From: an uncultured Aquimarina sp.
GTDB taxonomy: Bacteria; Bacteroidota; Bacteroidia; Flavobacteriales; Flavobacteriaceae
Assembly (NCBI GenBank): GCA_947496705.1
Contig: CANMDW010000022.1
Span: 1-64,000, forward strand
DNA length: 64,000 bases
Direction: 5' to 3'
Shown: positions 17,818 to 26,968 of the stretch, piece after piece
Position numbering within the stretch: position 1 is the stretch's first letter
Layout: each line of letters starts with the position of its first letter
Made by a program: the position numbers and the translations under genes
Notes under the pieces: model-generated
Databases searched by the model: none
The model's input: the letters and a program-made list of their open reading frames with translations, nothing else
What the model was told of the DNA's origin: nothing

Positions 17818-19698
17818 ATGAAAAAGACACATTTCATTATCATTTACCTGTTTTGCGGAGTAGGTTTTTTATTAGCGCAATCTCAGGATATACAGAAAAA
17901 ACAGATTCATACTTTTGAAGAGAGGGTTATCTCTACCGATGATGCCATAGAATATGCGCTATCTTTTTCTCCCGAAGAAAATGAAGTGTATTTTGCAAGA
18001 AGCCAGGGAAAGTGGGGGCAAGGAGATTTTCTAAGTTCAATTTATTTTTCTGAAAAAAAGAATGGCAAATGGTCAAAACCGGTGATTGCTCCCTTTTCCG
18101 GAATATACGATGATAGTGACCCTCATGTGTCAAAAGATGGAAATACCATCTATTTTATTTCTAAACGCCCATCTGAAAATGATAACATTTCAGCCGATAT
18201 TTGGACGGTTTCAAAAGACTCTGGTGGGCAGTGGGGGCAACCAGTGAGGCTAGACAATACCATCAATTCTAATAAAAGGGAATATAGTCCAAGAACCACA
18301 AATAATGGAGATTTATATTTTGCATCAGATCGTTTGGGAGGATATGGGCAGGGAGATTTATATGTTGCAAAGAAAAGAGAGAAAGGATTTTTGGCAGCGG
18401 TTAACCTGGGGAATACTATTAATTCTTCAACCGGAGAGTGGAACTTAGAAATTAATGATACAGGCAATCTCATTATTTTTGAAGCATCCCAAAGAAAGGA
18501 AAACGTATCCTCTTTTGGAGACCTTTATATAAGCTTTAAAATTTCCGGAGAGTGGACGCTGCCCCAGAACCTTAATGAACTTAATACCACGGGTAGCGAT
18601 CTTTATCCAGAATTGATAAACAATAATCAAACCCTGTATTATACAAGCAGCGATAGTCTTAAGGGTCAAGCAACACAAATTTATTATACCGATTTCAATC
18701 TACTTTATAACAAATATAAAAAGCAGGCTGTTCCCCCTAAAAAGTACCTGTTGGTTGTTAATCGTTCTGGTCATAGCGTAGCTGTTTTTGATATTGACAC
18801 AAAAAAAGTTATTAAAACCATTCCTACCGGGATAGGACCTCATGAGATTAGTCTGTCAAAGAATAATAAATATGCTTTTGTGGCAAACTACGGATCCTAT
18901 CCAGAGCCTCATTCAAATCCGATTACATCAAGTCAATTGCAATGGGTGGATAAACCCCAGAATACCATCACCAAAATTGATCTGTTAGATTTTACTACTA
19001 CAACGTTCACTATACCAAAAACCGTATCACATCATGGAATAGTATGTAATTTTGATGGTTCAAAGTTATGGGTTACTGCCGAAAATGAAGGTATGGTTAT
19101 AGAACTTGATGGTAACACAGGGGCGATAGTAGATGAATACCCTACCATGAAAGGAAGTCATATCATTAAAAGTTCTCATGACTTTTCTAAGCTATATGTT
19201 TCAAACATTGAGTCCAACACTATATCGATAATACATCTATTAACAAAAGAAGTTACTCATATAAAAGTTCCCAATGGCCCCGAAGGCATAGAAATATCTC
19301 CCGATGGAAGACGCTTGTGGGTGCTTTGTAATAGTGCCAATAAAGCAGTGATAATCAAGACAGACAATGTAGAAGTCGAAAAAGTTGTAGATGTAAAAGG
19401 AAAATTTCCGATTAAAATTACATTTATAAATAATGAAGCCTGGATTTCAAATGTGTTCAGTAAAAACATTTCAATTTTTGATATAGAATCTTTAGAATAC
19501 AAGAATACTATTGCTCTGGAAACAACTCCTCTAAGTATTTTATCAGATAGCGGTCAGGTATTTGTTTCGCTTCCGCGGAAAAATTTGATTAGGGTATTCA
19601 ATCCTAAAACCAGAAAAGTGATGTATGAATTCACATCAGGAATAGAACCAGATGGAATGGCAATTCTAAATAATGGTAATTCACATACGTCTAAATAA
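17818..19698 (+). CDS. secreted beta-propeller protein (PD40 plus YVTN repeats)
   Basis: 626 residues with a signal peptide (IIIYLFCGVGFLLAQ). The first half (about 35-300) has four or five PD40/TolB-like repeats (SDPHVSKDGNTIYFISKR, YSPRTTNNGDLYFASDRLGG). The second half (about 310-620) is a seven-bladed YVTN-type propeller (SHDFSKLYVSNIESNTISII, SPDGRRLWVLCN). Two fused propellers suggest a binding or scaffold role in the periplasm rather than catalysis. Last gene of the co-directional hydrolase run. Confidence 0.88.
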   Translation: MKKTHFIIIYLFCGVGFLLAQSQDIQKKQIHTFEERVISTDDAIEYALSFSPEENEVYFARSQGKWGQGDFLSSIYFSEKKNGKWSKPVIAPFSGIYDDSDPHVSKDGNTIYFISKRPSENDNISADIWTVSKDSGGQWGQPVRLDNTINSNKREYSPRTTNNGDLYFASDRLGGYGQGDLYVAKKREKGFLAAVNLGNTINSSTGEWNLEINDTGNLIIFEASQRKENVSSFGDLYISFKISGEWTLPQNLNELNTTGSDLYPELINNNQTLYYTSSDSLKGQATQIYYTDFNLLYNKYKKQAVPPKKYLLVVNRSGHSVAVFDIDTKKVIKTIPTGIGPHEISLSKNNKYAFVANYGSYPEPHSNPITSSQLQWVDKPQNTITKIDLLDFTTTTFTIPKTVSHHGIVCNFDGSKLWVTAENEGMVIELDGNTGAIVDEYPTMKGSHIIKSSHDFSKLYVSNIESNTISIIHLLTKEVTHIKVPNGPEGIEISPDGRRLWVLCNSANKAVIIKTDNVEVEKVVDVKGKFPIKITFINNEAWISNVFSKNISIFDIESLEYKNTIALETTPLSILSDSGQVFVSLPRKNLIRVFNPKTRKVMYEFTSGIEPDGMAILNNGNSHTSK

Positions 19699-19747
19699 GG
19701 AATCCATTGTTTGTTATCAGATCCTTATATAAGATCATAAAGATGAT

Positions 19748-20266
19748 CTAAAACATATCGCTAATTTCGTCCTTGATATAAGCCAATGCAGTATCACTGG
19801 GAGCTCCTTTTTCGATAAGCCCGGTAAGAATTACTTCTCTCATCTTATCTGCAGAATCAACCTCTTTTTTCAATGTAGTTTTATGAATTAATGCGATGGT
19901 AGCATTTTTGGCAGCTTTGATTGTATTCCAGCATTCATCAGATATATATATCTGTTGAGTGAGATTGTGCTCAAATTCCTGATCGATGGTGTTTACCAAT
20001 AAAGATGCATATCCTTTTTTATCTTCTCCCACAGGTGCCATCCTGGATAATAATTTACCTGGCGAGATTCTTTCTAAAAATAAAACCATGCGCTCATAAG
20101 CCTGAAGCCTGAGAGGAAATGCCTGCTTCTGATTCTCTCTATGCAAAAGAAACCTACGACGTCTTTCTTCATTACGCACATGAAGATTAAAAAAATAAAA
20201 TGAAATAAAAGCAACGATTACGGCAGGTAAAAAAGAGATCAATAAATCTATAAATTTTGATTCCAT
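19748..20266 (-). CDS. membrane-anchored coiled-coil protein, unknown
   Basis: 172 residues: one N-terminal transmembrane helix (FIDLLISFLPAVIVAFISFY) then an Arg-rich cytoplasmic juxtamembrane patch (EERRRRF) and helical segments to the end. It resembles a conserved Bacteroidota family of unknown function. Single gene, convergent with the propeller gene and divergent from 20500. Confidence 0.75.
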   Translation of the reverse strand: MESKFIDLLISFLPAVIVAFISFYFFNLHVRNEERRRRFLLHRENQKQAFPLRLQAYERMVLFLERISPGKLLSRMAPVGEDKKGYASLLVNTIDQEFEHNLTQQIYISDECWNTIKAAKNATIALIHKTTLKKEVDSADKMREVILTGLIEKGAPSDTALAYIKDEISDMF

Positions 20267-20499
20267 AGTATTTTAAGTATAAAAGAAAGGAGTACACAAA
20301 TTTGATGCAAATAAACAAAAAAGTTTGCTATGTTCTGTTAATTTATTTATTGTTACATTGATTTTCAATAGCTAAGAAAATGATCTCCTTACCGATAAAT
20401 TTACATATTAAAAATGTATTATTTTTTTGACAAAGTTTGTTTTATCGATTTGGAAATGTTTTATTTGTTAGAGAAGTTTAACTTTTTAACCCAATTTTT

Positions 20500-21663
20500 A
20501 TGCAGAAAGCTTTAAGTTTTGACGAAACACTGATGTCATCTTTAAGTACAAAAATCACCGTTTCAAAATGGGATGATACTAAAGAGGCATATAATCAAAA
20601 AAAGTACAAGGAGGTTATCCTGAATTTGTTTGATTACTTGGATTTGAATATCAGGAAAAAGTATGGTAATGCCGGTGAAACGTATTTTAAAGTACCTCAT
20701 GGATCCATCGTTGTAGAAATTGAGATAACCGACACACACTTTAGCGTCAAAGCACCTTTCCTGAAGATTGGGGCAAATCAACGAGTACCTCTTTTCAGGA
20801 AAATAGCAGAGGTAAACTTTTCTCCACTTATTCTTTCACAAATAAAATTGGACAAGGATCAGCTTAACTTTTTTTACAGCACTCCTTTACATCTTTGTGA
20901 ACCCTTAAAAATATATTATGTTTTAAAAGAAATATGTCATAACGCAGATAATTTTGATGATGAATTTATCAGTTTGTTTGATGTAGAGGCATTACATGAT
21001 CCTCATATAGAAGATTATAGCCAGGAGACTCTGGAAACTATATGGGGGAAATTTAAATCTTATCTAAAAGAAGCCGATGAATATATGGAATACTTTGATC
21101 AAACCAGAGTAGGGTATTTCAATTGGGATATGATCAATATTACATTGAAGCGTATAGATTATCTTATGGCTCCTCATGGGAAATTGCGAACAGATATAGA
21201 GAATAATGTAAATAGTCTGTATTCGCATGATAATATGGAGGATCGCATTCAAAGAGGAAAAAGATTTCTGGATACGCTGAAGAATAAAAGCAAAGAAGAA
21301 GTTCTGGCAGATTTCTATATCTCAGAGTCTTTTATCCCTACCAAGTCGCGAAGCGATCTGGAACATATAGTGCGAAGCTGGGAAAAGCCTTTTGAAAATG
21401 CTACAAAAGAGATGCAAAACAAACAGTATATGGCTGCCACACTAACACTGCTGGTTGCTTTTTATGATATATTCTATTACAACAATGTTCCCGATGATGT
21501 TAACTCAAAGATGGTGAATGCACTAAAAAGTGCTGCAGGTCAGGATTGGGGAGCATCGGCAATATCATTATACAATGGTATGGATGCGATCATAAATAAC
21601 AAGGCTGTTAAAAGTCAAAACGGTACTCAGAAAAAAGGATTCTTTTCCAAATTATTCGGTTAG
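20500..21663 (+). CDS. unknown cytoplasmic protein, partner of the trypsin-like protease
   Basis: 387 residues without signal or membrane segments. The N-terminal 150 residues (KYKEVILNLFDYLDLNIRKK, later GSIVVEIEITDTHFSVKAPF) look like a YbjN/type-III-chaperone-like fold (inference from pattern). The rest is helical and ends in an amphipathic tip GFFSKLFG after a flexible linker. It is 20 bp upstream of the protease gene 21684 and surely co-transcribed with it. The protease also has a C-terminal domain with a similar beta-strand pattern, which suggests the two proteins act together. Confidence 0.75.
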   Translation: MQKALSFDETLMSSLSTKITVSKWDDTKEAYNQKKYKEVILNLFDYLDLNIRKKYGNAGETYFKVPHGSIVVEIEITDTHFSVKAPFLKIGANQRVPLFRKIAEVNFSPLILSQIKLDKDQLNFFYSTPLHLCEPLKIYYVLKEICHNADNFDDEFISLFDVEALHDPHIEDYSQETLETIWGKFKSYLKEADEYMEYFDQTRVGYFNWDMINITLKRIDYLMAPHGKLRTDIENNVNSLYSHDNMEDRIQRGKRFLDTLKNKSKEEVLADFYISESFIPTKSRSDLEHIVRSWEKPFENATKEMQNKQYMAATLTLLVAFYDIFYYNNVPDDVNSKMVNALKSAAGQDWGASAISLYNGMDAIINNKAVKSQNGTQKKGFFSKLFG

Positions 21664-21683
21664 ATATAAATCAAAAAAAGTTT

Positions 21684-22775
21684 ATGAGCAATTTAGATAC
21701 GTTAAAAGAGGCGACATTCAAAATATTAACGCCTAGAGGTACGGGAAGTGGCTTTTATATAAAAGAAGAAAATGTGATTCTTACCAATCATCATGTCATT
21801 AGTGGCTGTAAAGAAGTAGCCGTAGAAGATGATCATAAAAACCGGATGTTGGCCAAAGTTATTATGACAAATCCTGATATCGATATAGCAATACTCAAAA
21901 CAGAAGAGCAGATACATTTGGATAGTGGTTTTTCTGTAAATGATTCTTTAAGGTTATCAAGACAGGAAAAAGTATTTGCACTTGGGTATCCTTTCGGAAT
22001 GCCATTTACCATTACCGAAGGTATCGTTTCTAATCCCGAACAGCATATGGATGGCAAATATTTTGTACAGACTGATGCCGCCATCAATCCGGGAAATAGT
22101 GGTGGTCCATTGGTTACCGAAGATGGCACCCTGGCAGGAATCAACTCTTCAAAGTTCAATAACGCAGATAATATGGGATTTGCAATACCCGTTTCTGAAA
22201 TCAAGCAGGCTATAGAAAGTGTTAAAAGCAATGCTGAGTTTAAATTTGCATTGCAATGTTCTTCCTGTTCAGGACTTACCTATGATGCTCAGGACTATTG
22301 TAATAATTGCGGAGCTACGTTATCTAAAGAAGTGTTTTCTGAATTAGAACTTACAGAATTCTCACTTTTTATTGAAGATTCTTTGAAACAACTGGATATT
22401 AATCCGATTTTAACCAGAGCAGGTCATGAGTTTTGGGAATTTCACCAGGGGAGTTCTCTGATCAGGGTTTTTGTAATGAACAGAGAATATTTGTACCTTA
22501 CTTCTCCGTTGAATAATTTACCCAAAGAAAATCTTGAAGAATTATATGAATATTTAATTTCAAGCGACCAGGGACAATTTTCGTTAGGAGTATATAAAAA
22601 CACTATTTTTATTTCCTATAGGATCAATATCACCGATGTATTTCAGGATGATGCTACAAAAAATGATATTAAATTAAAAATAAAGGAACTTGCCTTAAAG
22701 GCTGATGATCTCGATGATTTCTTTGTCGAAAAATATAACTGCATGATGAGTACCTATGCCAAAAAAGTGAGTTAA
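21684..22775 (+). CDS. intracellular trypsin-like serine protease with zinc ribbon
   Basis: 363 residues. The N-terminal S1C (Deg/HtrA-like) domain has the full catalytic triad: His in ILTNHHVISG, Asp in NPDIDIAILK, Ser in NPGNSGGPLV. Unlike HtrA it has no signal peptide and no PDZ domain. At about residues 190-212 is a zinc ribbon (CSSC, then CNNC), followed by a 140-residue C-terminal domain with a YbjN-like beta pattern. A cytoplasmic protease with a zinc sensor arrangement is unusual. Pair with 20500. Confidence 0.88.
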   Translation: MSNLDTLKEATFKILTPRGTGSGFYIKEENVILTNHHVISGCKEVAVEDDHKNRMLAKVIMTNPDIDIAILKTEEQIHLDSGFSVNDSLRLSRQEKVFALGYPFGMPFTITEGIVSNPEQHMDGKYFVQTDAAINPGNSGGPLVTEDGTLAGINSSKFNNADNMGFAIPVSEIKQAIESVKSNAEFKFALQCSSCSGLTYDAQDYCNNCGATLSKEVFSELELTEFSLFIEDSLKQLDINPILTRAGHEFWEFHQGSSLIRVFVMNREYLYLTSPLNNLPKENLEELYEYLISSDQGQFSLGVYKNTIFISYRINITDVFQDDATKNDIKLKIKELALKADDLDDFFVEKYNCMMSTYAKKVS

Positions 22776-22929
22776 GGATATTGTACCCGGTTTATGCATT
22801 AGAATTTCCCGAGGCTATTCTCTATAAGCGGGTACATGCTGTGCCTTGGATTTAAATATACCATATCTACAAAGAATCAGGATTATTAGAATCTACCTGG
22901 CTGACATCAGTTAGACAGGTCAAGTCTCT

Positions 22930-23175
22930 CAACAGCTTCCGGCGACCGCTGAAACTTTCTCGTCATCGTGCAACAGCTTCCGGCGACCGCCGAAACGTTC
23001 CTGTCACTGTGCAATGGCTTCCGGCGACCGCCGAAACGTTCTCGTCACTGTGCAACAGCTTCCGGCGACCGCCGAAACGTTCTCGTCATCGTGCAACAGC
23101 TTCCGGCGACCGCCGAAACGTTCTCGTCACTGTGCAACGGCTTCCGGCGACCGCCGAAATGTTCCCGTCATCGTG
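22930..23175. repeat. GC-rich 41-bp minisatellite, six copies
   Basis: Six head-to-tail units of 41 bp (22930-22970 and so on, with a short seventh start at 23176). Each unit contains CTTCCGGCGACCGCCGAAAC, in which CGGCG and CGCCG can pair around a 2-base loop. Units differ by a few transitions and swaps between TCATCGTG and TCACTGTG. The region is much richer in GC than its surroundings. The length is not a multiple of three, so the open frames across it cycle through all three frames and are unlikely to be a real protein. The rest of 22776-23414 shows no gene. Confidence 0.9.
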
Positions 23176-23240
23176 CAATAGCTGGTATTTACCAGATACT
23201 TTGTATTGTATAGGCACATCTTTTGTGTTTGATAACCTCC

Positions 23241-23269
23241 AGACCCCAAAGATATTAACTTTGGGGTCT
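23241..23269. terminator. 11-bp perfect hairpin, GACCCC family
   Basis: AGACCCCAAAG (23241-23251) and CTTTGGGGTCT (23259-23269) pair perfectly around a 7-base loop. It resembles the hairpins at 45879 and 46876 and may be a bidirectional terminator between the protease and the convergent glutamate-synthase-like gene, or a dispersed palindrome. Confidence 0.55.
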
Positions 23270-23414
23270 TAATAACATGGCTTTTTTAGCTAAAAACTTA
23301 TTTTCTGGATAAATTCTGAGACTTCTATATGTTCCTCAGACTAAAGGACAAGATATACTGAACTTTGCAAAAGAATTCCCTGACACTACATATGACAAAA
23401 CAGGTTCTCAATAA

Positions 23415-24977
23415 TTACTTTTTGTAGTATCCTCCAAGAAAGGTACATTCTTTTAAATCTTGCGTGCAGGTATATGCTACCGGAGTTTTGGTGTATTTAA
23501 AAGATGCTTCCAATGTTTTGGTAAGCTCTCCATCATCAACGTTGAGATCTACATCCTGCATGGTAAACTGACATGGATGTTCGTATCCGGCGGCATGGGT
23601 GATCTCTGTAAACTCTTTTTTAAAGGTTTTGAAGTATTGAGCCAGGCGATCAGATTTAAGAGGGATATTGATTCCGTTTTGCAACCACTTGCTTTGCGTT
23701 GCTACTCCGCTAGGGCATCGATTGGTATGACAGATCTGTGCCTGGATACATCCTATACTCATCATAGCTTCCCGGGCAACGTTGATACAATCTACACCCA
23801 TTGCAAAAGCCATCGCTGCTTTGGCGGGAAACCCAAGCTTTCCGCTACCAATAAAAACGACCCGGTCGGTAAGTTGATGTTTTTGAAAAATCTTGTAGAC
23901 TGCTGTAAAACCATACACCCACGGAAGCGATACGTGATCGGCAAAACTTGGCGGAGCTGCTCCTGTACCCCCTTCGCCACCATCAATGGTAATAAAATCT
24001 GGGCCGGTATTGTTTTTCACCATTAATTCGGCAAGCAACTCCCATTGTTCGGTTTTACCAATGGCGGCTTTAATCCCTACCGGAAGCCCGGTTGCATTGG
24101 CTATATCTTCGATAAACTGTAACAATTCTGGTACTGTAGTAAATGCTGTATGGGCAGAAGGAGATAGCACATCTTTACCTACTTCAACACCTCGAATCTT
24201 TGCGATCTCATGCGTAATTTTCGCTCCGGGCAGAACCCCTCCTTTGCCTGGTTTTGCGCCCTGCGAAAGTTTAATTTCTATGGCTCGTATAAAGGGATTT
24301 TGTGCAACCAGGTCTTTTATTTTTTGCATAGAGAAGTTACCTTCTTCATTACGAACACCAAAGTACCCTGTTCCAAAATGAAAAATCACATCCCCACCAT
24401 TACTGTGATATGGAGAAAGACCACCTTCTCCTGTATTGTGATAAGCGTTTGCTTTTTCGACTCCAATGTTTAGGGATTCAACCGCACGTGCAGAAAGGGA
24501 GCCAAAACTCATAGCAGAGACATTAATAACCGATCCCGGCCGGTATGGTTTTTTTCGCTGGTTGTATAATCCCATTACTTTAGCACAAGGAAGAAAGGAC
24601 TTATCCTCTTTATTGGGATGCCCCTTATCCATTTTAAACGGAATCATACAGTTTTTTACAAAAATGTGCTGATGTAGGTAGATGTCTCTATCGGTACCGA
24701 AACCTTCATAATTGTTTTCGTTTTTTGAAGAAGCATATACCCAACCCCTTTCAATTCTGTTAAAAGGAAGCTCTTCACGATTATTTGCCACAAAGTATTG
24801 CCTTATTTCGGGGCCTATGCTTTCTAATAGATATCTAAGATGGCCTACTAAGGGGAAATTATGGCTGATGGTATGTTTCTTATTAAAAAACACATCGCGA
24901 ATGGCGATCAGTGCCAAAGCAATCAGTATCCACATCCACCAGGATATCGAACCCAAAAAATGAAATATACTTTCCAT
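23415..24977 (-). CDS. FMN-binding glutamate-synthase-like protein, membrane-anchored
   Basis: 520 residues. One N-terminal membrane helix (ISWWMWILIALALIAIRDVF) is followed by a glutamate synthase central/FMN-binding domain: GEGGLSPYHSNGGD, the phosphate-binding IDGGEGGTGAAP, and the iron-sulfur-type cysteine segment CIQAQICHTNRCPSG. Free-standing copies of this domain are common in Bacteroidota and are thought to transfer electrons or act as oxidoreductases; the amidotransferase half of glutamate synthase is lacking. Start chosen at MESIFHFLG. It is 15 bp downstream of the M20 gene on the same strand, so likely co-transcribed. Confidence 0.9.
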   Translation of the reverse strand: MESIFHFLGSISWWMWILIALALIAIRDVFFNKKHTISHNFPLVGHLRYLLESIGPEIRQYFVANNREELPFNRIERGWVYASSKNENNYEGFGTDRDIYLHQHIFVKNCMIPFKMDKGHPNKEDKSFLPCAKVMGLYNQRKKPYRPGSVINVSAMSFGSLSARAVESLNIGVEKANAYHNTGEGGLSPYHSNGGDVIFHFGTGYFGVRNEEGNFSMQKIKDLVAQNPFIRAIEIKLSQGAKPGKGGVLPGAKITHEIAKIRGVEVGKDVLSPSAHTAFTTVPELLQFIEDIANATGLPVGIKAAIGKTEQWELLAELMVKNNTGPDFITIDGGEGGTGAAPPSFADHVSLPWVYGFTAVYKIFQKHQLTDRVVFIGSGKLGFPAKAAMAFAMGVDCINVAREAMMSIGCIQAQICHTNRCPSGVATQSKWLQNGINIPLKSDRLAQYFKTFKKEFTEITHAAGYEHPCQFTMQDVDLNVDDGELTKTLEASFKYTKTPVAYTCTQDLKECTFLGGYYKK

Positions 24978-24992
24978 TGTTACATATATCTA

Positions 24993-26285
24993 CTATTGCG
25001 CATTAAGGTAGTCTAATGTGAGTTGTGACATTACTTTTACTCCTAACAACAGGCCACTTTCATCAATAAAAAAGTCAGGTGTATGATGAGCTGCGGCTTT
25101 TTCTGTGTTTGGCGATTTGCCCCCTAAAAAGAAATAAAAGCCCGGAACTACTTCCTGAAAATACGAAAAATCTTCACCGCCAGTGGTCGCTTTTGCTAAA
25201 ATCACATTTTCTTTTCCTGCAATTCCCTGAATTGTTGGTAGCATTTGTTTTACCAATTCCGGGTCATTATAGGTAATAGATGTATTGTTCTGAAACTCGA
25301 TGGTCGCCTTACCGCCATAGGTTTTTGCAATAGAAGGTACCATTTCACTCATTCGACGAATGATTAACTCTCTCATTTTGGGATCCAGGGTTCTTACGGT
25401 TCCGATCAATTCTGCCGTTTCCGGAATGATATTGAAACGTACTCCACTAGTGATTTTACCCACAGTGATGACCGCAGCTTCATTTACCAAAGGAGATTCT
25501 CTACTGATAATCGTTTGTAAACCGTCGATTATTTTGGCAGAAATGAGAATCGGATCTACACCGGTCCATGGCGCAGAGCCATGAGTTTGTTTTCCTTTCA
25601 CATTGATCACAAATCGCTCTACCGCAGCCATAGTTCCTCCTGGCTTATACCGAATTTTTCCTACTTCTGTACCAGAATTGATATGCAATCCAAAAATAGC
25701 ATCTACATCTGGGTTTTTCAGGACTCCTTCTTTGATCATGAGCTTGGCCCCACCTTCTTCTCCGGGAGGCGGTCCTTCTTCTGCAGGTTGAAAAATAAAC
25801 TTGACAGTACCATTAATTTTATCTTTATGCTTTGAGAGAATTTCTGCTACACCCATTAAGATAGCGGTATGAGTATCATGCCCACAGGCATGGCTCACAC
25901 CAACTTCGGTATCCAGAAAAGTAGTCTTCACAATTGATTTAAAAGGTACATCGGCTCTTTCGGTTACAGGCAAAGCGTCAATATCTGCCCTTAGGGCAAC
26001 TGTTTTTCCTTTTTTGTCTCCTTTAAGGACAGCTACTACACCGGTTTTGGCAACATTTTCGGTTACTTCCAGTCCCAGGTCTTTAAGGTGCTTTGCAATT
26101 TTTTTGGCAGTTTCTACCTCACGGTTCGAAAGCTCCGGGTTTTGGTGAAAATCCCTTCGCCATTCGATTACTTTTGATTCTAGTTCTTCTGCCATTACAT
26201 TGATTTTAGGATCGATTTGCTGTGCCTGTATAGAGCAAAAGGCCAATAGAACTATCAATAAGGTAAATTGTGTTTGTGTATTCAT
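24993..26285 (-). CDS. secreted M20-family amidohydrolase/peptidase
   Basis: 430 residues with a signal peptide (TLLIVLLAFCSIQAQQ). Metal-site motifs of the M20D (IAA-amino-acid hydrolase/hippurate hydrolase) group: LRADIDALPV, ACGHDTHTA, QPAEEGPPPGEEGG, GLHINS and GGEDFSYF. The enzyme cleaves amide bonds of N-acyl amino acids, here in the periplasm. It lies in a same-strand group with the DsrE-like gene (5-bp gap upstream) and the FMN protein (downstream). Confidence 0.92.
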   Translation of the reverse strand: MNTQTQFTLLIVLLAFCSIQAQQIDPKINVMAEELESKVIEWRRDFHQNPELSNREVETAKKIAKHLKDLGLEVTENVAKTGVVAVLKGDKKGKTVALRADIDALPVTERADVPFKSIVKTTFLDTEVGVSHACGHDTHTAILMGVAEILSKHKDKINGTVKFIFQPAEEGPPPGEEGGAKLMIKEGVLKNPDVDAIFGLHINSGTEVGKIRYKPGGTMAAVERFVINVKGKQTHGSAPWTGVDPILISAKIIDGLQTIISRESPLVNEAAVITVGKITSGVRFNIIPETAELIGTVRTLDPKMRELIIRRMSEMVPSIAKTYGGKATIEFQNNTSITYNDPELVKQMLPTIQGIAGKENVILAKATTGGEDFSYFQEVVPGFYFFLGGKSPNTEKAAAHHTPDFFIDESGLLLGVKVMSQLTLDYLNAQ

Positions 26286-26289
26286 TGAG

Positions 26290-26829
26290 TTAAAAATTAA
26301 TAAGTCTGTAGTTTTCGTTTTGTAATTGTACCAAAGCTGTCATTGCCGATAGTGCAAACTGTACTTCGGGAAGTGTATCTTCTTTAGAAATATTGCGATA
26401 TGCCGCGGTTTGCCCACATAAGATGATCTTTACTCCATTTTCGGACAAAGCAGAAATAAGAGCTGCATTAGGATTTTCTATGCCATATTTGGCTTTGTAG
26501 TTTGTGTTATTCAGAATATCGTTTGCTGCAGCACCATGAATTACCAAAGCTGCTTTTAATTTTTCGATCGATACTCCTGTGTCGACATGCATATTAAGAT
26601 ATCGTGCGGCTGTATTAAAAAGAGGGTTGATTTTTGAGCTATCTTTAAAGGTTCTCCCAATATCAAAAACAGCCTTTAAATCGTGTTGCTTATCGGTCTT
26701 AAAATCAGGATCAACTACTTCATAAGTACTGCCATATTTTGATAGTACTTTACCTTCTTTAGTTTTTTGTTGAGAAAAAATCAATAGGGGGAACAGAATG
26801 AGAATGTAAGGTGGTATCGTATTTTTCAA
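26290..26829 (-). CDS. secreted DsrE-like protein
   Basis: 179 residues with a signal peptide (ILILFPLLIFSQ). The domain has the DsrE/DsrF-like pattern, with KAALVIHGAAANDILNN as the first strand-helix unit and KIILCGQTAAYRN carrying the single Cys typical of sulfur-relay relatives. Exported DsrE-like proteins of Bacteroidota have no defined role. It ends 5 bp before the M20 gene starts, so the two form an operon. Confidence 0.82.
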   Translation of the reverse strand: MKNTIPPYILILFPLLIFSQQKTKEGKVLSKYGSTYEVVDPDFKTDKQHDLKAVFDIGRTFKDSSKINPLFNTAARYLNMHVDTGVSIEKLKAALVIHGAAANDILNNTNYKAKYGIENPNAALISALSENGVKIILCGQTAAYRNISKEDTLPEVQFALSAMTALVQLQNENYRLINF

Positions 26830-26910
26830 TTTTTGATATTTGGATTCTAAAGATATTCAAAAATCTATTAAAGGAAAGTTAAAATAATCTTTAGATTTTT
26901 TTAGAGTATA

Positions 26911-26945
26911 AAAAAGCACAGCTCACACTTCGGGCTGTGCTTTTT
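26911..26945 (-). terminator. rho-independent terminator of the T9SS metalloprotease gene
   Basis: AAAAAGCACAGC (26911-26922) pairs perfectly with GCTGTGCTTTTT (26934-26945). On the minus strand the stem is followed by a T run and lies 24 bp after the stop of 26969-29353. Confidence 0.85.
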
Positions 26946-26968
26946 GATTTTTTTTGAGATGAGAGAGA

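Noticed and set aside
22930..23175. Possible CRISPR array from the regular repeat
   Set aside because: Units are 41 bp and contiguous; the parts between the hairpins are also repeated, so there are no unique spacers, and no cas genes are near.
22968..23272. Arg/Pro-rich small proteins across the minisatellite
   Set aside because: The repeat length is not a multiple of three, so the frames merely cycle; no start signal or family.
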